Shown here: positions 36,601 through 49,400 of the stretch, in pieces
Numbering within the stretch: the stretch's first letter is position 1
Layout: every line of letters starts with the position of its first letter
Assembly: GCF_016859285.1 (NCBI RefSeq)
Contig: NC_053417.1
Coordinates: 10,863,206-10,927,205, forward strand
Direction: 5' to 3'
Length of the DNA: 64,000 nucleotides
Source: Xiphias gladius
Lineage: Eukaryota > Chordata > Actinopteri > Istiophoriformes > Xiphiidae
Translations under genes and position numbers: made by a program
Notes under the pieces: generated by a model
Told to the model about the DNA's origin: nothing
Databases searched by the model: none
Seen by the model: only the letters and a program-made list of their open reading frames with translations

Positions 36601-39600
36601 GCTCAAGGTCCTCGAAAAACCTAAAAATGGAGAGAGAGGGGGAGGTTAGTGAAGAAGTAAGAGGACTTTGTTTTCCTCCCACAGACCACTTACCTTAGCA
36701 GGATGCACACAGATATGTGAGGAGTAATATCAGGCTGAACTGAATGTGATAACTTAGGTATTAGATTTCAGGACCACTTGCACCATCAATGTACAGATTA
36801 ATTTATCACTGTCATGAGGTTAGGGACATTTCAAGTCAGTTATGACAAACTTTATGCAACAACAAACAAGGTCCTATTTGGCTTTGTCAAATCCAAGTTG
36901 GTCAGATATACACTACATATTGTATTGGAGCCCATTTACATTAAGGTGTCCCTGTTGAAAGTTATATTAAGTAATGTTTGTAACGGTTGGATTGCTGGAA
37001 GAAATTGTTTTTTGAGCCAGTAGTTTCTGAAACGAAAGACATCCTTCTCCATTTAGTGGAGACTGAAAGATGTGAGCTTCAGAACAAACCTGGAAGCACA
37101 AAGACTGATCACTTCAAGTTCCCAATATACTAAAACACTACACTTACGTAAAATTTAAATTTTTACTATATCACACTGATCCAGGTGGTCCCGTCTGACT
37201 TGACTGACTTGAATGAATTTCAGCCCCACCCTTGAAAAGTACCTTTTTAACAAAAAGGAGTAAAATGACACCTAAACAACAGCCCAACCCCGGAAACACC
37301 TACAGGAAACACATTCATACACAGATACTGTAAGTCAGACATGTCATACAGCAGCTTCTCTCTACATCTTCTGCCTTCTAGTTTCACAGATCCTGTTTTA
37401 CTTGGAAACAGACAACAAGAGGATTAAAGACAGACGGGCACCTCTTCTCTTGCTGCTAGAATTGAATCTATTTTCATTCAATTAAAGTAGCCAGCAATGC
37501 ACAGAGCAACACAGGCTGTTCTCGAGCAAATTATCATCTTAAAGACAGGAATACCACTCAGAGCAGCTAGGCAGGAGAACCAGTTCGGCTAGCATGTCTT
37601 AACATGTTGACAGAGCCTGCAGGATACTAAAGACATGCTAAAGTAAAATACTCTACCTGAAACTTTAAATCAACCCATTATCCACTGGAAACCTCATCTT
37701 AGTGGGAATATAACGTAACTATATGTAAAAAAAAAAAAACGAAAAAAAACAAAAACGACAATGCGCAGCTCACACAGAGAACTCTTGAAATCTGTAAAGT
37801 GCAGTAGATATGTAATTCAGATAAACCAACCGCCCAGTCCACTGCTTCACAAACTGATAGCATCATCAGACCCTTATTTACGAGGCGGTTAACATCCGCT
37901 GCAACAACTTCTCCATCACCCTCTCACACACACACACAAACAAGTAAGACTATAAGAGTGTTGTGCCCACCGCTGGCTGACTTGGTGGATGACAGAGATG
38001 TTGGAGAAGAGGTGATGGTGCTCTGTGGTTGTCATCGTTTTCCTCAGCGCTTCGCTATTCTTGAAGTGACGCACCAGAATGCCCAGGCTGTGCAGGTACG
38101 AGTGCTCTGAGGTGATTATCTCAAAAATGGCCTGTCAAATGACCACACAAAACCAAATGAGTGTGCATGTGGAGGAACTATTCACACTTGCAACATATAC
38201 TTTCATTTCAGCTTTAACCCTTTAAAAAAGGAAAAACTCAACTTTGTGGTGTTCTTAAGTTATTTTGTCATGAAGTTCTGTCAGCTTTTAATTTACTTTT
38301 TCTTGAACCCATTTTCCTTCCACTTGGCTTCTGTGTGACTTCGGGGTTTCCTACATTTCCTAGAATTTCCCTTTAACAACATCCAGCAAAATGGCCTCCA
38401 CGTTTTGCATTCAACTTTTGGTTTTATGCTTGGTGGAAAGAGCAAGGCAGTAATGGAGTTCTTCAAAATCAACAATGTGCAACGGACAAGTCCCTGACAC
38501 AAAATACTGTGGCTGCAATGCATTCTGGTCTTTAGAGGCCGCTGTTGGTGGAGGAAAACTGCATCTCTGGTCTCCTTTGACAAATTTCTCCCTTCATTTT
38601 AAATACTGGTGCAAAATGGGGAATCTAGGATTCGATTGTGAGTGACACAAAAGTCTGATTTTTACTATTGATATTTTAGACTCCACAGAAACTTATTCTC
38701 TATGTATAATAGAGTAATGGTTTGCCAATTATCCAAACAAATTATTAAAATATACCAGCAGATGACAAAAGAGAACCAGAAATGGATGACACATCAGAAG
38801 TGGTTGATTTATTGCAGTGTCCAAGGTACAGTAGTTCTTCCTGTATGAGCGTATAAATATTTTGTAATGAAGGGTTAGTTAAGCTCTGTTGTTTGTGGTC
38901 AGGATCTTAGGTGAGCAATCAGGTGGTGATGGCACACCTCCCACACTCCTGTAAGGCCGATGTGGCTCAGAAAAGACCAAAGGGCAATAGCTCAACGGTA
39001 TCAACAACACTACTTCCTGAAAATCTCAGACGGCTATTAATGTTTCAGGCCAAAAGCTCAGAATTGCACTAAAGAACAGTAAATAATTTGTTTAAACATG
39101 GTGAAACTGGCAGCGCTCCACTCTGTTTGAGCTAAAGAGGTTCAGATCTTCCTGATATTATAGCCCAGTAGAAGAGCTGTATCTCTTTGTTGATCTTAGT
39201 TCTCCAACCCCGAACTTCACCCAAATGCTTTCATATCCCTAAAACGTAGCATTAATGCTGCCATTGTGAGCAACAAATCTGGAGCACACTGCTTAAGCAC
39301 TTACACTAGACCCATGAGATGGCTAAAAGAGAGAGGGCCTGAGTCTGATTACACTGGTAGGGTGTGGCTTTATTCAGGGACTGTAGTGCACACAGGGTGG
39401 ACCTTTGCTATTGACACAGCATCTGCTGTCAGACTGGTCGTGAAGACACATTTCAAAAGGGAAAATCCACCCTCAAATAGTTTTACACTAGGTAGATGGT
39501 ATCAGTCTGTGATGTACAATTGCTTTCCAGGAGTTATTTTGTCATGAAACCCGTTTTATCTACTTTCCTTTCATTTCCTAGAAAGCCTTTTGACAAAACC

Positions 39601-41147
39601 TCTGAGAATGAGTTTGAACTTGTTTCCAGGCAATGTTGGCAGATCTGGGATAAAACAAAAATCAATAAATCAACAAAACCAGTTAAATAATCAATAAAAT
39701 GTCGATCTAATTCACTTTTGGGGACAGTACATAGACTTGCATTAATTTCCTGGAGACTTAACCTAACCCTGACCTTAACATTTGATCCAAAAATCAGCTT
39801 TTTCACAAATTGGGGCAAGGCTTTTGTCTCTAATTGGACAAGCGGTCCCCAATTAACTGGTCTGAAATGTGTCCCCAAAAGTAGCCTATGACAGACAACC
39901 AACCATCACAACTAAAACCTAAAAAAGCTAAAACTAAAATGTCCTCACAATGATGGTTTCAAAACAAGATTTGTGCACACAACCATAGAAAGACATGTAA
40001 ACTTACACACACACCAGCAGACACACATACTTACCTCTTGTCTCTTTCTCTCCTGAGGTGAGATCAGTGTCAGGATACCTGTGTCCTTCACCTTTGTAAG
40101 AGATACAGAAAGAAACCAATGTTAATCTCTCACATAATACTACAAAGTTTGTTTTGAAATGTTTTGAAATGTTTTATTTATTTATTTTAAATGTAATCGT
40201 CTCCAGCCATCAGACAGGCTCAGTGAATATTCTAACATCTGGAGCAAACTCTGGAGCCAGCATTTCCAAACAGGGCCATGGAGTGTGGGAGTTTATGCAG
40301 CAGCAGAAAGATGTACAGTTTGACTGTAAGCTTTGATATCCCCCCCTTTAAACAAAGTGGAAGTTAAAGAGCAACAAAGAACAATATTTTTAATCAAAAG
40401 AGCAACACAATGGCTGGATATGTACGCTTATTAATTCACACACCTTCGCAGAACTCCAAGGCTGCACATGATTTTCTTTCCCTCAATGCTCATACTTTGT
40501 ACATCGGTACAGTTCAGAGGTCTACCTGCGGTAGCTGGCTCCAGGTAAGCTGTGCTGGCCGGTAGCTCTTCACCACGATGCCCTGGTCCTCCACAGGAGG
40601 CTCCACCACCACAAAGTCATCCAACAGCTCATCCTGGCTGGTGGAGTGCAGCCCCCGCTCACGGATCTCCTGGTAGAGTCGCGGTGTAGCTGAGGATCGT
40701 ATCAACAAATATCACTTATCTATGACTTCACAGTCTCAGTGTGCGATGGGGTTTGCAGTTTGGATTCACATGACTTTCTACGTCACACAGAGAACATTTT
40801 TCATGACCACAAAGCGCAGGAAAAAAAACCAAAAAAAAGCAAATTCAAAAAATGCATAGTTTAAAAGGATGACAATACCTGGTGAGACATCTGCTCTACA
40901 AAAAGGACAGACAGTTCTTCAATAAACACTTCTCAAATCCACATAATTATAACTGAAAAATTGCTTCCACGTTAAGGACTCAACAGACATTCAGCATGCT
41001 GGCAGTGTTCAGAGTGAATGATTTCCTGTTCGGGCCTCTCCTGTTGCCTTTAGTGACCCTCTCGGAGCTATGACATGGAGATTATGGCATCCACATATCA
41101 AATCCAGCTAGCCATAACACTTTTCATTACTGAGAAATTCTAAGACA

Positions 41148-41183
<36 letters not shown>

Positions 41184-42543
41184 AACACCACACGTCATTG
41201 TAATTCCCCAGCTATTTGTAGTCATGCAGCCAGATTTAGAGCAATGGACAGAGTGACACATTAGCAAACATACCATCTTTGAAGGATCCACGTTGGTTCT
41301 GGTTCCTCTTTCTCCCCAGGGTTCGCTAGAGGGGAGACAGCAGTGCAGCCTGAGCTTATCACTGTGGAATGCTTGTGCATCAATGATACTCAGTTTTTCT
41401 AGTCTTTCCTTCTCCCAACAACTCATTCTCTCTTCAGCAGTGCCTCTTTCCTTCAGTTCTTAAGCGTTGAAGTTTTGAATTTATATCTGGTATGAGGTCT
41501 TAGTCAACACTAGTACTGGTCTAGAAGACTTACGGAGAATTTGAGTTCATCGCCGGGGCTATTGGCTATGCTGGCTGTGATCTATTAGAGATTATTAGAA
41601 GAACAAACCTATCAGCTGGGCTCTGTTCTCATTTGAAGAATGTGTTGGCAGCGAAATCAACATCAGTGTTTCATTTAGCCAGTTTGGTTCAAAATCAAAG
41701 AATGTTGCAATACCTCCAAGATTTCTAAAAAAACGGATTTAATTCAAATGTAATTATTTCATTGCTGGAAAATGACCGCTACTGATGGCTCTTGAAATAT
41801 TCATGGCTAATATCCAACAGATGAACAGATAAAAATTCCCTTTTTACAATATTATTAATTTTACTCATTAGCCAACTGCCTATCAAATTCCATTGAATTT
41901 ACTTGGAGTACATGGTAAATTGACAGAGTACAGTGCTGCCTTTTGAGCCCCAACCCCTCAGCATATTCACCTTCCATCCAGGGCTGCGAGCTGGACCAGG
42001 ACTGGTTGCTCTGTCCTCTCTGACAGGTTTCAGCGTGGCCACAGCCCCTCGTCCTGCCGCTAAGGCCTCCATATCCAGGCTGGTCACAGCCGCTCTGTAT
42101 GACTTGTTCCTGCGGTTCCTCCTCAAAGCAAAACCATCTCCATCACTGTCATAATCCTCCCAGGACACATCTGGCCCCTGGGTTGAGTGTCGGCTCCGGG
42201 TCCCACTGCTGGAGTGCTCTAGTCCCACTGGGAACGTCACCACGGTGGTGTGGTGGCGGTTTTTAGGCCGGCTAGCCGTGGCTAATTTTTTGGGGATGAC
42301 CTGGTGGGTGCCAACCTTCAGTGCTGCAGGACTCTGGGTACTCAAAACCACCTGCTGAGGCACCACAAGCTTGTCTACTACATCTTGCTGGGCTGTGGAT
42401 GTTTCAGATTGGGGTATGGAGGGACTCTGTGACTGGCAGCAGTCATCACCTGGCTCAGATATATGTAGTTCTGTGGAGAAGTGGCTCTCCAGAATAAGAG
42501 GGGCATGGTCGCCCATGCAGCTGTCTGACTGGCTGTGGGACAT
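30629..42543 (-). CDS. arhgef16: ARHGEF16 (ephexin-4), Rho guanine nucleotide exchange factor
   Basis: Human ARHGEF16 activates RhoG downstream of EphA2/ELMO2. Fifteen coding exons from 5' to 3': 41971-42543, 41534-41581, 41284-41335, 40526-40689, 40035-40091, 37971-38131, 36468-36620, 36246-36375, 34810-34884, 34591-34683, 34207-34358, 33111-33299, 32555-32625, 30909-31010 and 30629-30768. They sum to 2160 bases, or 719 residues; human has 709. The N-terminus has [20 protein letters not shown] and [14 protein letters not shown]. The DH domain runs from [19 protein letters not shown] through [20 protein letters not shown] to ALHAISK. The PH domain includes WLKKRGELA and [16 protein letters not shown]. 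The SH3 domain runs from [20 protein letters not shown] to ERGWFPAS. The C-terminus ends ETNV, a class I PDZ ligand. It is tail-to-tail with ybx1. Confidence 0.95.
31604..32330 (-). mobile_element. Internally deleted Tc1-like element
   Basis: The end CAGTGGCTTCAAAAAGTGTT then AAGACCCCTTC at about 31604 is a typical fish Tc1 inverted-repeat terminus. On the minus strand, 32213 down to about 31945 encodes the transposase N-terminal helix-turn-helix region: [20 protein letters not shown], then [19 protein letters not shown]. It then breaks into the 3' noncoding end of the element, so the DDE catalytic domain is absent. The second inverted terminus was not found. It sits in the arhgef16 intron between 31010 and 32555. 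Confidence 0.8.
38132..40034 (-). other. arhgef16 intron without other features
   Basis: This intron separates the exon ending QERKRQE from the one beginning AIFEIITSE. Frames of up to 122 codons (39534-39902) have no recognisable likeness. Nothing else is visible. Confidence 0.5.
41148..41181. repeat. Poly-A tract in arhgef16 intron
   Basis: An uninterrupted run of about 30 A on the plus strand (poly-T in the direction of the gene), just downstream of the exon at 41284-41335. Any frame across it gives a meaningless Phe or Lys run. Confidence 0.9.
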
Positions 42544-43720
42544 GGTGTCCTCCTGCCTTGACCTTGGCCCGGTCTACTGAGCACTTCAGCAACTACAACA
42601 TTGGAGGAGTCTGAAGAGGAGGGGGAAAAAAAATTACAGCCTTTTACTCGAATAACTAGGAGACATGAGTTCAAACTACAAGCAGAGAAAATATACAACC
42701 TAGGACCTTAAATGGAGACAAAGGAAAACAGCAGGGGTAATACACATGACCCTCAAATACCACTAGTGACTTACAGTGGGGCTCCCAGATCACTTCCCAT
42801 TAAAGTTGGGAGCCTAACCCATGATCCAATTCCCCACTCACACATTAAGTCAGTTGGCCAACGGGAGCCAGTTGTGTCACTCCTCAATCTCATATCAAGG
42901 GACTCAACCCCATGACTCGACACAGAGACCTGCTCCAACAAATCTCTGCACCACAGACGCTACAACACAAGACAAATTCGCACCTTTTTCTGATAAACAC
43001 TCCTCACCTGCCCGGTGCAAAGAGTATGGTGAAGCGCAGACACACTAGCACGTTATTATACAATCCTAACCCTTACAAACATATAATAGTGACAGTCTCA
43101 AAAGGACATTCATAACAGACGTAGCTTCATACGCGCTTTGAAAAATATACAGCCTACTGCCATAGCACTTACAGCAAAATGAATGATTTGCTTGTTTTTT
43201 CTTCTGTTCAGAACTTCCAATAACTTCGCCGCCCGAGAGACGGATTAGGGTGGGTGGGGGAGAAAGAAAATGTCCGCCTCACATTCCCACGGTTCACAGC
43301 TGCGAGGCGACTCGCAGTTCGGCAAACGCTCGGGGACTGGGAGACGTTCTGCGGCCGTCTTACCTGCGCGAGCGGGCCTCCCCGTGAAACGATGCCACGG
43401 GTCAGTCCGGAGCCTCTGGGAAGCCGCCGTGCGGTGCGTGGGGGAGCGCTGCTTTCGCCGCGGCTGCAGTACCTCCCTCCACCCTTGTCACATATTTCTC
43501 CTCACCCACTCACTTCCTCCTCTGTTTGCCGGCGCCCATTAAGCTGCGCCGCCTACGTCACCACAGGTGAGCGTCAATCAGCCACGGAGCGGCGCCGATG
43601 CGGACCGAAGCGGCCGATGGGGGGAGACCCGTCTCACGGAGGGAGCAGCTCGACGCTTGGATCCAGCAGCCGCTCCTGTGACGCGGGACGACTTTTCCGG
43701 TCCAGCTTGTTCACATCAAA
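42544..43720 (-). promoter_or_regulatory. arhgef16 5' UTR, GC-rich island and probable promoter
   Basis: An acceptor (minus strand CTCTTCAG) about 68 bases before the ATG shows a spliced leader. The best matching donor is GCGCAG then GTAAGAC, with the exon ending at 43364 on the minus strand. The region 43200-43720 is the most CG-dense in the window and includes a CRE-like TACGTCA near 43554. The upper frames here (up to 177 codons, 43254-43787 plus strand) reflect GC content and are not accepted. Transcription probably begins within 43400-43700. Confidence 0.6.
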
Positions 43721-43799
43721 CTCGACCAGTTTTTCAATAAAGCGAGAACCGGCAAACTGGATGAAAACTGGCGTAAAGTGTATTTAAAACATACGAGTT

Positions 43800-44626
43800 T
43801 GAGTTTGACCTGCGCACAGAGTTGTAATCCTTATCGATACACGAGGATATCGAAGATTGTTTATCCTCCAGCCAATTTCTACCATGTGTCTTTCTTTCTA
43901 ATGTTTATTGACGTCTTATCCACCTAGAAGGCGGCAGCTCTCTGGCTCCCTCTGGTGACCGACGGCAGACATTAGCCTACAGTCCAGTCACCGTTTTGAT
44001 GTAGACTGCGCGTAGAGATGCGTGTTACGGGAAAACTCCACGTACACACGTCAGAAATGTCGACAGTCTCTGCCAAATTTCAGAGGTTTTTTGGGGTTGA
44101 GCTTTCTTATTACAAATATTCATTGAAAGACGCAGCCAATAAAGAAAATGCAAAATTGAAACATATGGAAATTGTATTGCCAAAGATCAACATAAAGTCT
44201 GTAGCGCTTTTTGTTTATTCATTTTATTAGTTACTTTGTATAGTGTATTATTATGATTATTATTATTGGTATGCTTTTGTCATTGGTGGTATATTAATAA
44301 TCACCACAGGTGAATCAACCTCAAAAAAAAAAAGCTGAACATTATCAGCTTCAGGTATCGTTTATTCATGGGCTTTTTACTGTTGTACCACTCTAGTGGG
44401 TCTTATTGTACGCGTGATTCTGTTGGAGGCAACACCAGCACATTCTGAACTTTGGTGATTAAAGATTTATTTTCTTTATTTTTAACAGTCTGAAAATGTA
44501 ATTATACATGTATTAGCCAACGTTCTATTCAAGCAAGGCTGAGACATGTAATATAATGCAGTATGGGATCAATGACATGACAAAATTCTGAGGGTCACTA
44601 TATACAGGGTTTACATACATATGTAG

Positions 44627-44661
<35 letters not shown>

Positions 44662-46483
44662 ATCAAATGGCAATGACGTTTAAATCATTTTCAATTTCAA
44701 CATCATATGGCATCCGTTTAAAGTGAATTCGATTATTTCCAAATGATTCCCCACCCAGAATCATGTCTTTCATGAAATGTAGATCCAACATAATTGTAGT
44801 AAACATAGAGTATTTTCCATTGTGTGGGAATACCAGTGTGTCATAATCAGAAAGAGACATCTGGCATGATTGTGAGTTTCAGTAACTCTTAAATGTCAGT
44901 GCACAGCTTCACGCTTTGCTAACATTTAAAATCCGCATGTCTCCTCAGTTCTGTCAAAAATATTTGACTCAGATTATCCACATTTCCATATTTAACCCCG
45001 AATTGATGAACCAATGGCCAAATATGTGAGAATCCTGGGAATTCTTGAACACCTGGAACTGGAAGGAGCTTTTTAGACCAGAGACATTATGAATAAAATT
45101 AGCTGTATAATAATCAACTTGGCATTTGTGTCAGTTCTGTCATGTGAAAGGTTGTTAATGAGTTAATTATACAGTACATTTGTCATTTACCGATGATGTT
45201 ATGGCTGTGTCTGGCAGACAGACAGCACTCCGTAAGCAGATCTGCTCATCAAAGATTCATCCTACAGGTTAATGGGACAAAGGCCGGAACAGCACAGAGG
45301 GAGTCGTCTGGTGAAGAATGCTGCTCTTCACATGTGCATGTTTTAGTTTTGTTTTGTGTTGTTTTTTTTTTTTTTTTAAAAAGGCCATGTTCAAATAGAA
45401 ACTAGCATGATTGTACTCACATTGTGTCTTTCTCTGAAAATCCAAGGCCCTGGGGACAGATGTGCTTAATAAAATATCACAACATGCTGATACACATTAT
45501 GCAACGCATGCACACAGCATTTCACATTCATGATCGCAATAGCTTAACATTTAGGTCACATATAGAAAAATGAAATTGGAACATTGCAGCTTTTTTTTCC
45601 AGAGACAAATAATAAAATTCAGTTTGCACAGCTACATAATCTTTACATTATTTAAAATAGGATACATATCAATATTCCAAATCCACAAAGAAGTGACAAC
45701 AAGCTTATCTATAGAAACAGATTACAGTAGTTTGAGCAGTGTTAGCATTACAACTCTGGCAGTAAAACGAAGCAATTTAGAAACTGCTTCTATGAGTTGG
45801 ATACAAAAATCTCATGACTAAGTAATATAACATGATAAAGATATGATACTCTCTACATACATTATGCATTAGCTGCTTCGGGTTGTAATAAGCCTTTGCT
45901 GACTATATCCATGCCATGTTTAGAAGACAAAACTGTTATGGAGCTACTTTTCCATTCATTACGTAATGGTGAGTGGGGCTAATAAAAGGAAAATATGAAT
46001 GCAATAAGAGGCTTTTTCCCCATGGCAAAAATGCTCACAAGTAGCCCTTCTCAATCTATCACAAGCCTCTTAAATCCTCTACTGTATGCAAAATAGCCTC
46101 TATTGATTTGCAGGAAAACCAATGGAAACATACTACCGATAATCTTAGTTTAGCTCAGGACAGATGCATTTATAGCACGTCTTAAGCAGGAGAATCAGTG
46201 CCAAGAGTTTGTGTCCATGAGACATTCAGTGGGAAGTGGAGGGTCACGCTGCTGTGTTTCACCCAAGCTGAGCCTCAGAGCCCCTGTGGACAGCAGCAGC
46301 CACAGCATGGTCCTGTGTTTCTGGAGGCTGAAGAGTGAGACGGGGTTTGGAGGAGACAAGCTCTACCCCACTGTCCAGTGTACAGTGTGGAGGATCCGGG
46401 AAGGGGCGGCGTTCAGTGCAGGCCTTGGGGTGAGTGTGCGAGGGGGGGGTGCTGCAGGGCAGAGGAGGGGGAGATGGCCCAGT
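43800..46483. other. Intergenic region between arhgef16 5' end and espn 3' end
   Basis: No supported gene. It contains an AT/GA microsatellite (44629-44660), a T-run near 45362 and AT-rich DNA. Minus-strand AATAAA sites at about 44467-44485 could serve the espn 3' UTR, which would then be near 2 kb. A 65-codon minus frame at 44663-44860 starting MSLSDYDTLVFPHNG is not recognised and has no splice or start support. Confidence 0.45.
44629..44660. repeat. (AT)n(AG)n compound microsatellite
   Basis: ATATATATAT is followed directly by about 10 AG units, a simple-sequence tract in the arhgef16-espn intergenic region. Confidence 0.9.
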
Positions 46484-49400
46484 TCACTCTTTGGCTGTAT
46501 CCCCTTTCTTCAGGATGATCTGCCGCTGCCAGGGGGCCAGTTTGGTCTCATCGTAGCCCAGGGTCCGCAGTCGCTCCAGCTCTGTCTTCTCCTCCATCTC
46601 CTTGACCTGTTTGGCCTCCTCCTCTGCTTTTCTAGATGCATCCATGAAAAAAGGTTCAAAAACAAAACAGTAAATTAGAATTGTACAGGAAACGTACATG
46701 ATCTTTTTTCTTCCCATGAAATTGGCTCATCTTCTACATTTACATTTACATTTACATGTTTTCATTTGTGGCCTGGATTGTACCGCGTGTCTGTCGCTTT
46801 GGATAAAAGCGACACACACGAGTGTGTAGATCAAGGGGAAGCCTTTCAGAATAAATGCCTCAACGATCAGTTCAACTTACTTCTAATATGACAATCATGC
46901 AAATCTAACACTAAATAACTTTATATAATAAAAAAATAGTATACACAAACGCAAAAAGATAGTGACAATATAAATACAGTTAGTAAATACTGTAGTTTGA
47001 CTCTCAAATCTATCGTGTAGGATAAGCACATAAGTATGTGGACACCAAGATCTCATTCCCTAATCATGGGTGTTAATATGCTAGCATAACAGCCTCCTCT
47101 CTTCTGTCAAGGCTTTCTTCCCGCAACATCAGGCACTTATGTTGGGTGACAAGCCCTGGCTTGTGGTTGATGTTCCACTTTATGCCAATGATGTTTGATG
47201 GGGTTGAGGTCAGCGCTTTGTGCAGGCCAGTCAGGGACTCCAAAACCAAGCTGGGAAAACCACTTCTTTGTGCATGGGGAGCACTGTCATGTTGAATGAG
47301 GAGAGAGTACATTTGCCACAAAGCTGGAAGCACACTTTTGGCTTGAATATCATTGTCTGCTGCATAAGATTTCCCTTCATTGGAACTAGAGGGCCTATCT
47401 TAAAAGCCATGAAAAAGTAAACGAGTTTTGTGTACCTTTGGTCTAGTGAACTATCAATACTTTGGGGGATATAGTGTTTCTTTGGTGATCTTTCTTAACA
47501 GGCCTTTTTCACGGCAGAGATTTTGACTTTTCATGGCATGAAAAACACGGGTGAAACAGACATCTGTAAGGATGATTCACTTCCATCAAGTATCCCAGTA
47601 AGCCATGCGCCCACCAGGACTCTGAAGCTAGCTCACCTCTTTTTTTTTTTCATTCTTTGAATGTAAAATTTACAATTAATGTACAGACCAGGAGGATCGA
47701 TCGATCAATCAATCAGTAATGACGATGAATTAAAATGCGTCACATTACGTCGCTGTGTAATGAGGCCATTGGATTGTTTGACCACGTGGGAATAATTTGG
47801 GAAAGGAGGAACGCACCTGAGTTGAAACAGCAGCAGACGAACTCGTGGCTGCTACACTGAACTTTTGGGATTAGCGAGGAGAAGTTTTGGGACACGTTTT
47901 GTTTCACTTCGTAGCAACAGATATTAGACAACACTCATACGCATATGTTCCATTACCTACTTCACAATGCGACCTGTTCCAGTGTTTGAGGCCTCAAAAG
48001 AGACAGGTGAGTGTGTGGTGGTCTGGTGGACTTCTAGCTTAGGGCGCTAGCATGAGCCCTACCATAGCTATAGCTAGCTAGTTAGCTTAGCTTTAAGAGC
48101 AAATAGATATAACCCCGGAGGAGGATTTAAACAGTCTAACGTATTTTCTTTGTCTGCGCGTACTTCAGTTTAAGACAAAATGTCCACCTCATTCTCAGCA
48201 GTGTTAGCTTTGTCAGTGAGAGAGAAGGGGCACCAACTAGTGGCGTTAGTTGTTACAACAACAAAATCATCTGACTGCCAGAGAGCTTCCTGTGCCTCTT
48301 TATTTTTTCATTTTAGTCATTAAACAGGCTTAGTTAGTATCTAGTTTTTGGTTGTTACTAAAGATGATTTTTTTTCCCCTGTTGTTTCCCCCTTATCATT
48401 TTTTTTAATCTTCATAATCCTGTGAGATTTGGCAGTAAGGAATGGGACATGGTGTGACCATTTTTCACCACTAGATGGAATCTTTAATCTCAGATTCATA
48501 GTCACAAATTAAATTATGAAATTATGGAGTCTTATCTTATTATCGTTTAACACATTACACAAGAAGCTCGATGTTATGTAACATTGCTATGTGGAATAAA
48601 TGTTTTCTTACCTTTTCTGTTCCCTGTCACATCAGCAGAACGTAAACACAAGAGAAAAAGGAGTAAATATCTTAAACAGCAAAAGAAGTATTTCACAAGT
48701 TAAAACAATGTGGAAATACAGTTGTTGAACAATTTATATAGCTATACAAAATGAAGAAGAATCTTTCCAAACCGATCCACAAAACATTTAATACAATGCT
48801 CTGAAGACAAATGAAAACTGCAGCACAGAATTTTGTAGGTTGTAACAGAACAAATTTCTTTTTTTTTTTTTTTTTTTTTTTCCCCTTCAGATAAATTTTA
48901 AAAACAAGAAGTTAGGCATCTCAGACATTCTTTCCGCCAGTCATGGATCTCATTTCACAATTTCATTGTGAACATGGCTAACGGACACTGTTTGAGTTAC
49001 ATTACCTTCAAGCGGACAAAAGGTCAAGAGTTTCTGAACATATTGTTCTGCAAATACAACTGCCAGATATACTAGTTCCAGTCTCAAATAAAACTTTGTG
49101 TTCTATAGTGAATTAGACCTGCAAAGAAAGCTTTCTTTGAACCGAATATAAGCACTGATGGCAGAGGTCAGGGGAATGCATCCATTGTTCACGATAACAG
49201 GCAATGCCTAAATATACTGATAATAAAATAGATCAGTGCAACAGTGTTGTGCAGAATGGCCTCTTGGGGTGCAATATCAAAAACTGGTAATGTTTTCTTA
49301 GTACTTAGTCCAAGTTTGTTAGAATCTAAATACCGGCCACAAAGAAATGCACTTGTTAATCAACAGTGGAAAAAGTATGCTTCCATCAAGATAGTGTGCA

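Noticed and set aside
43254..43787. 177-codon plus-strand frame in the GC-rich island
   Set aside because: It overlaps the arhgef16 leader exon and promoter, has no family likeness, and long frames are expected at high GC.
44663..44860. 65-codon minus-strand frame MSLSDYDTLV
   Set aside because: Not recognised, no start or splice evidence, and it lies in probable espn 3' flank.
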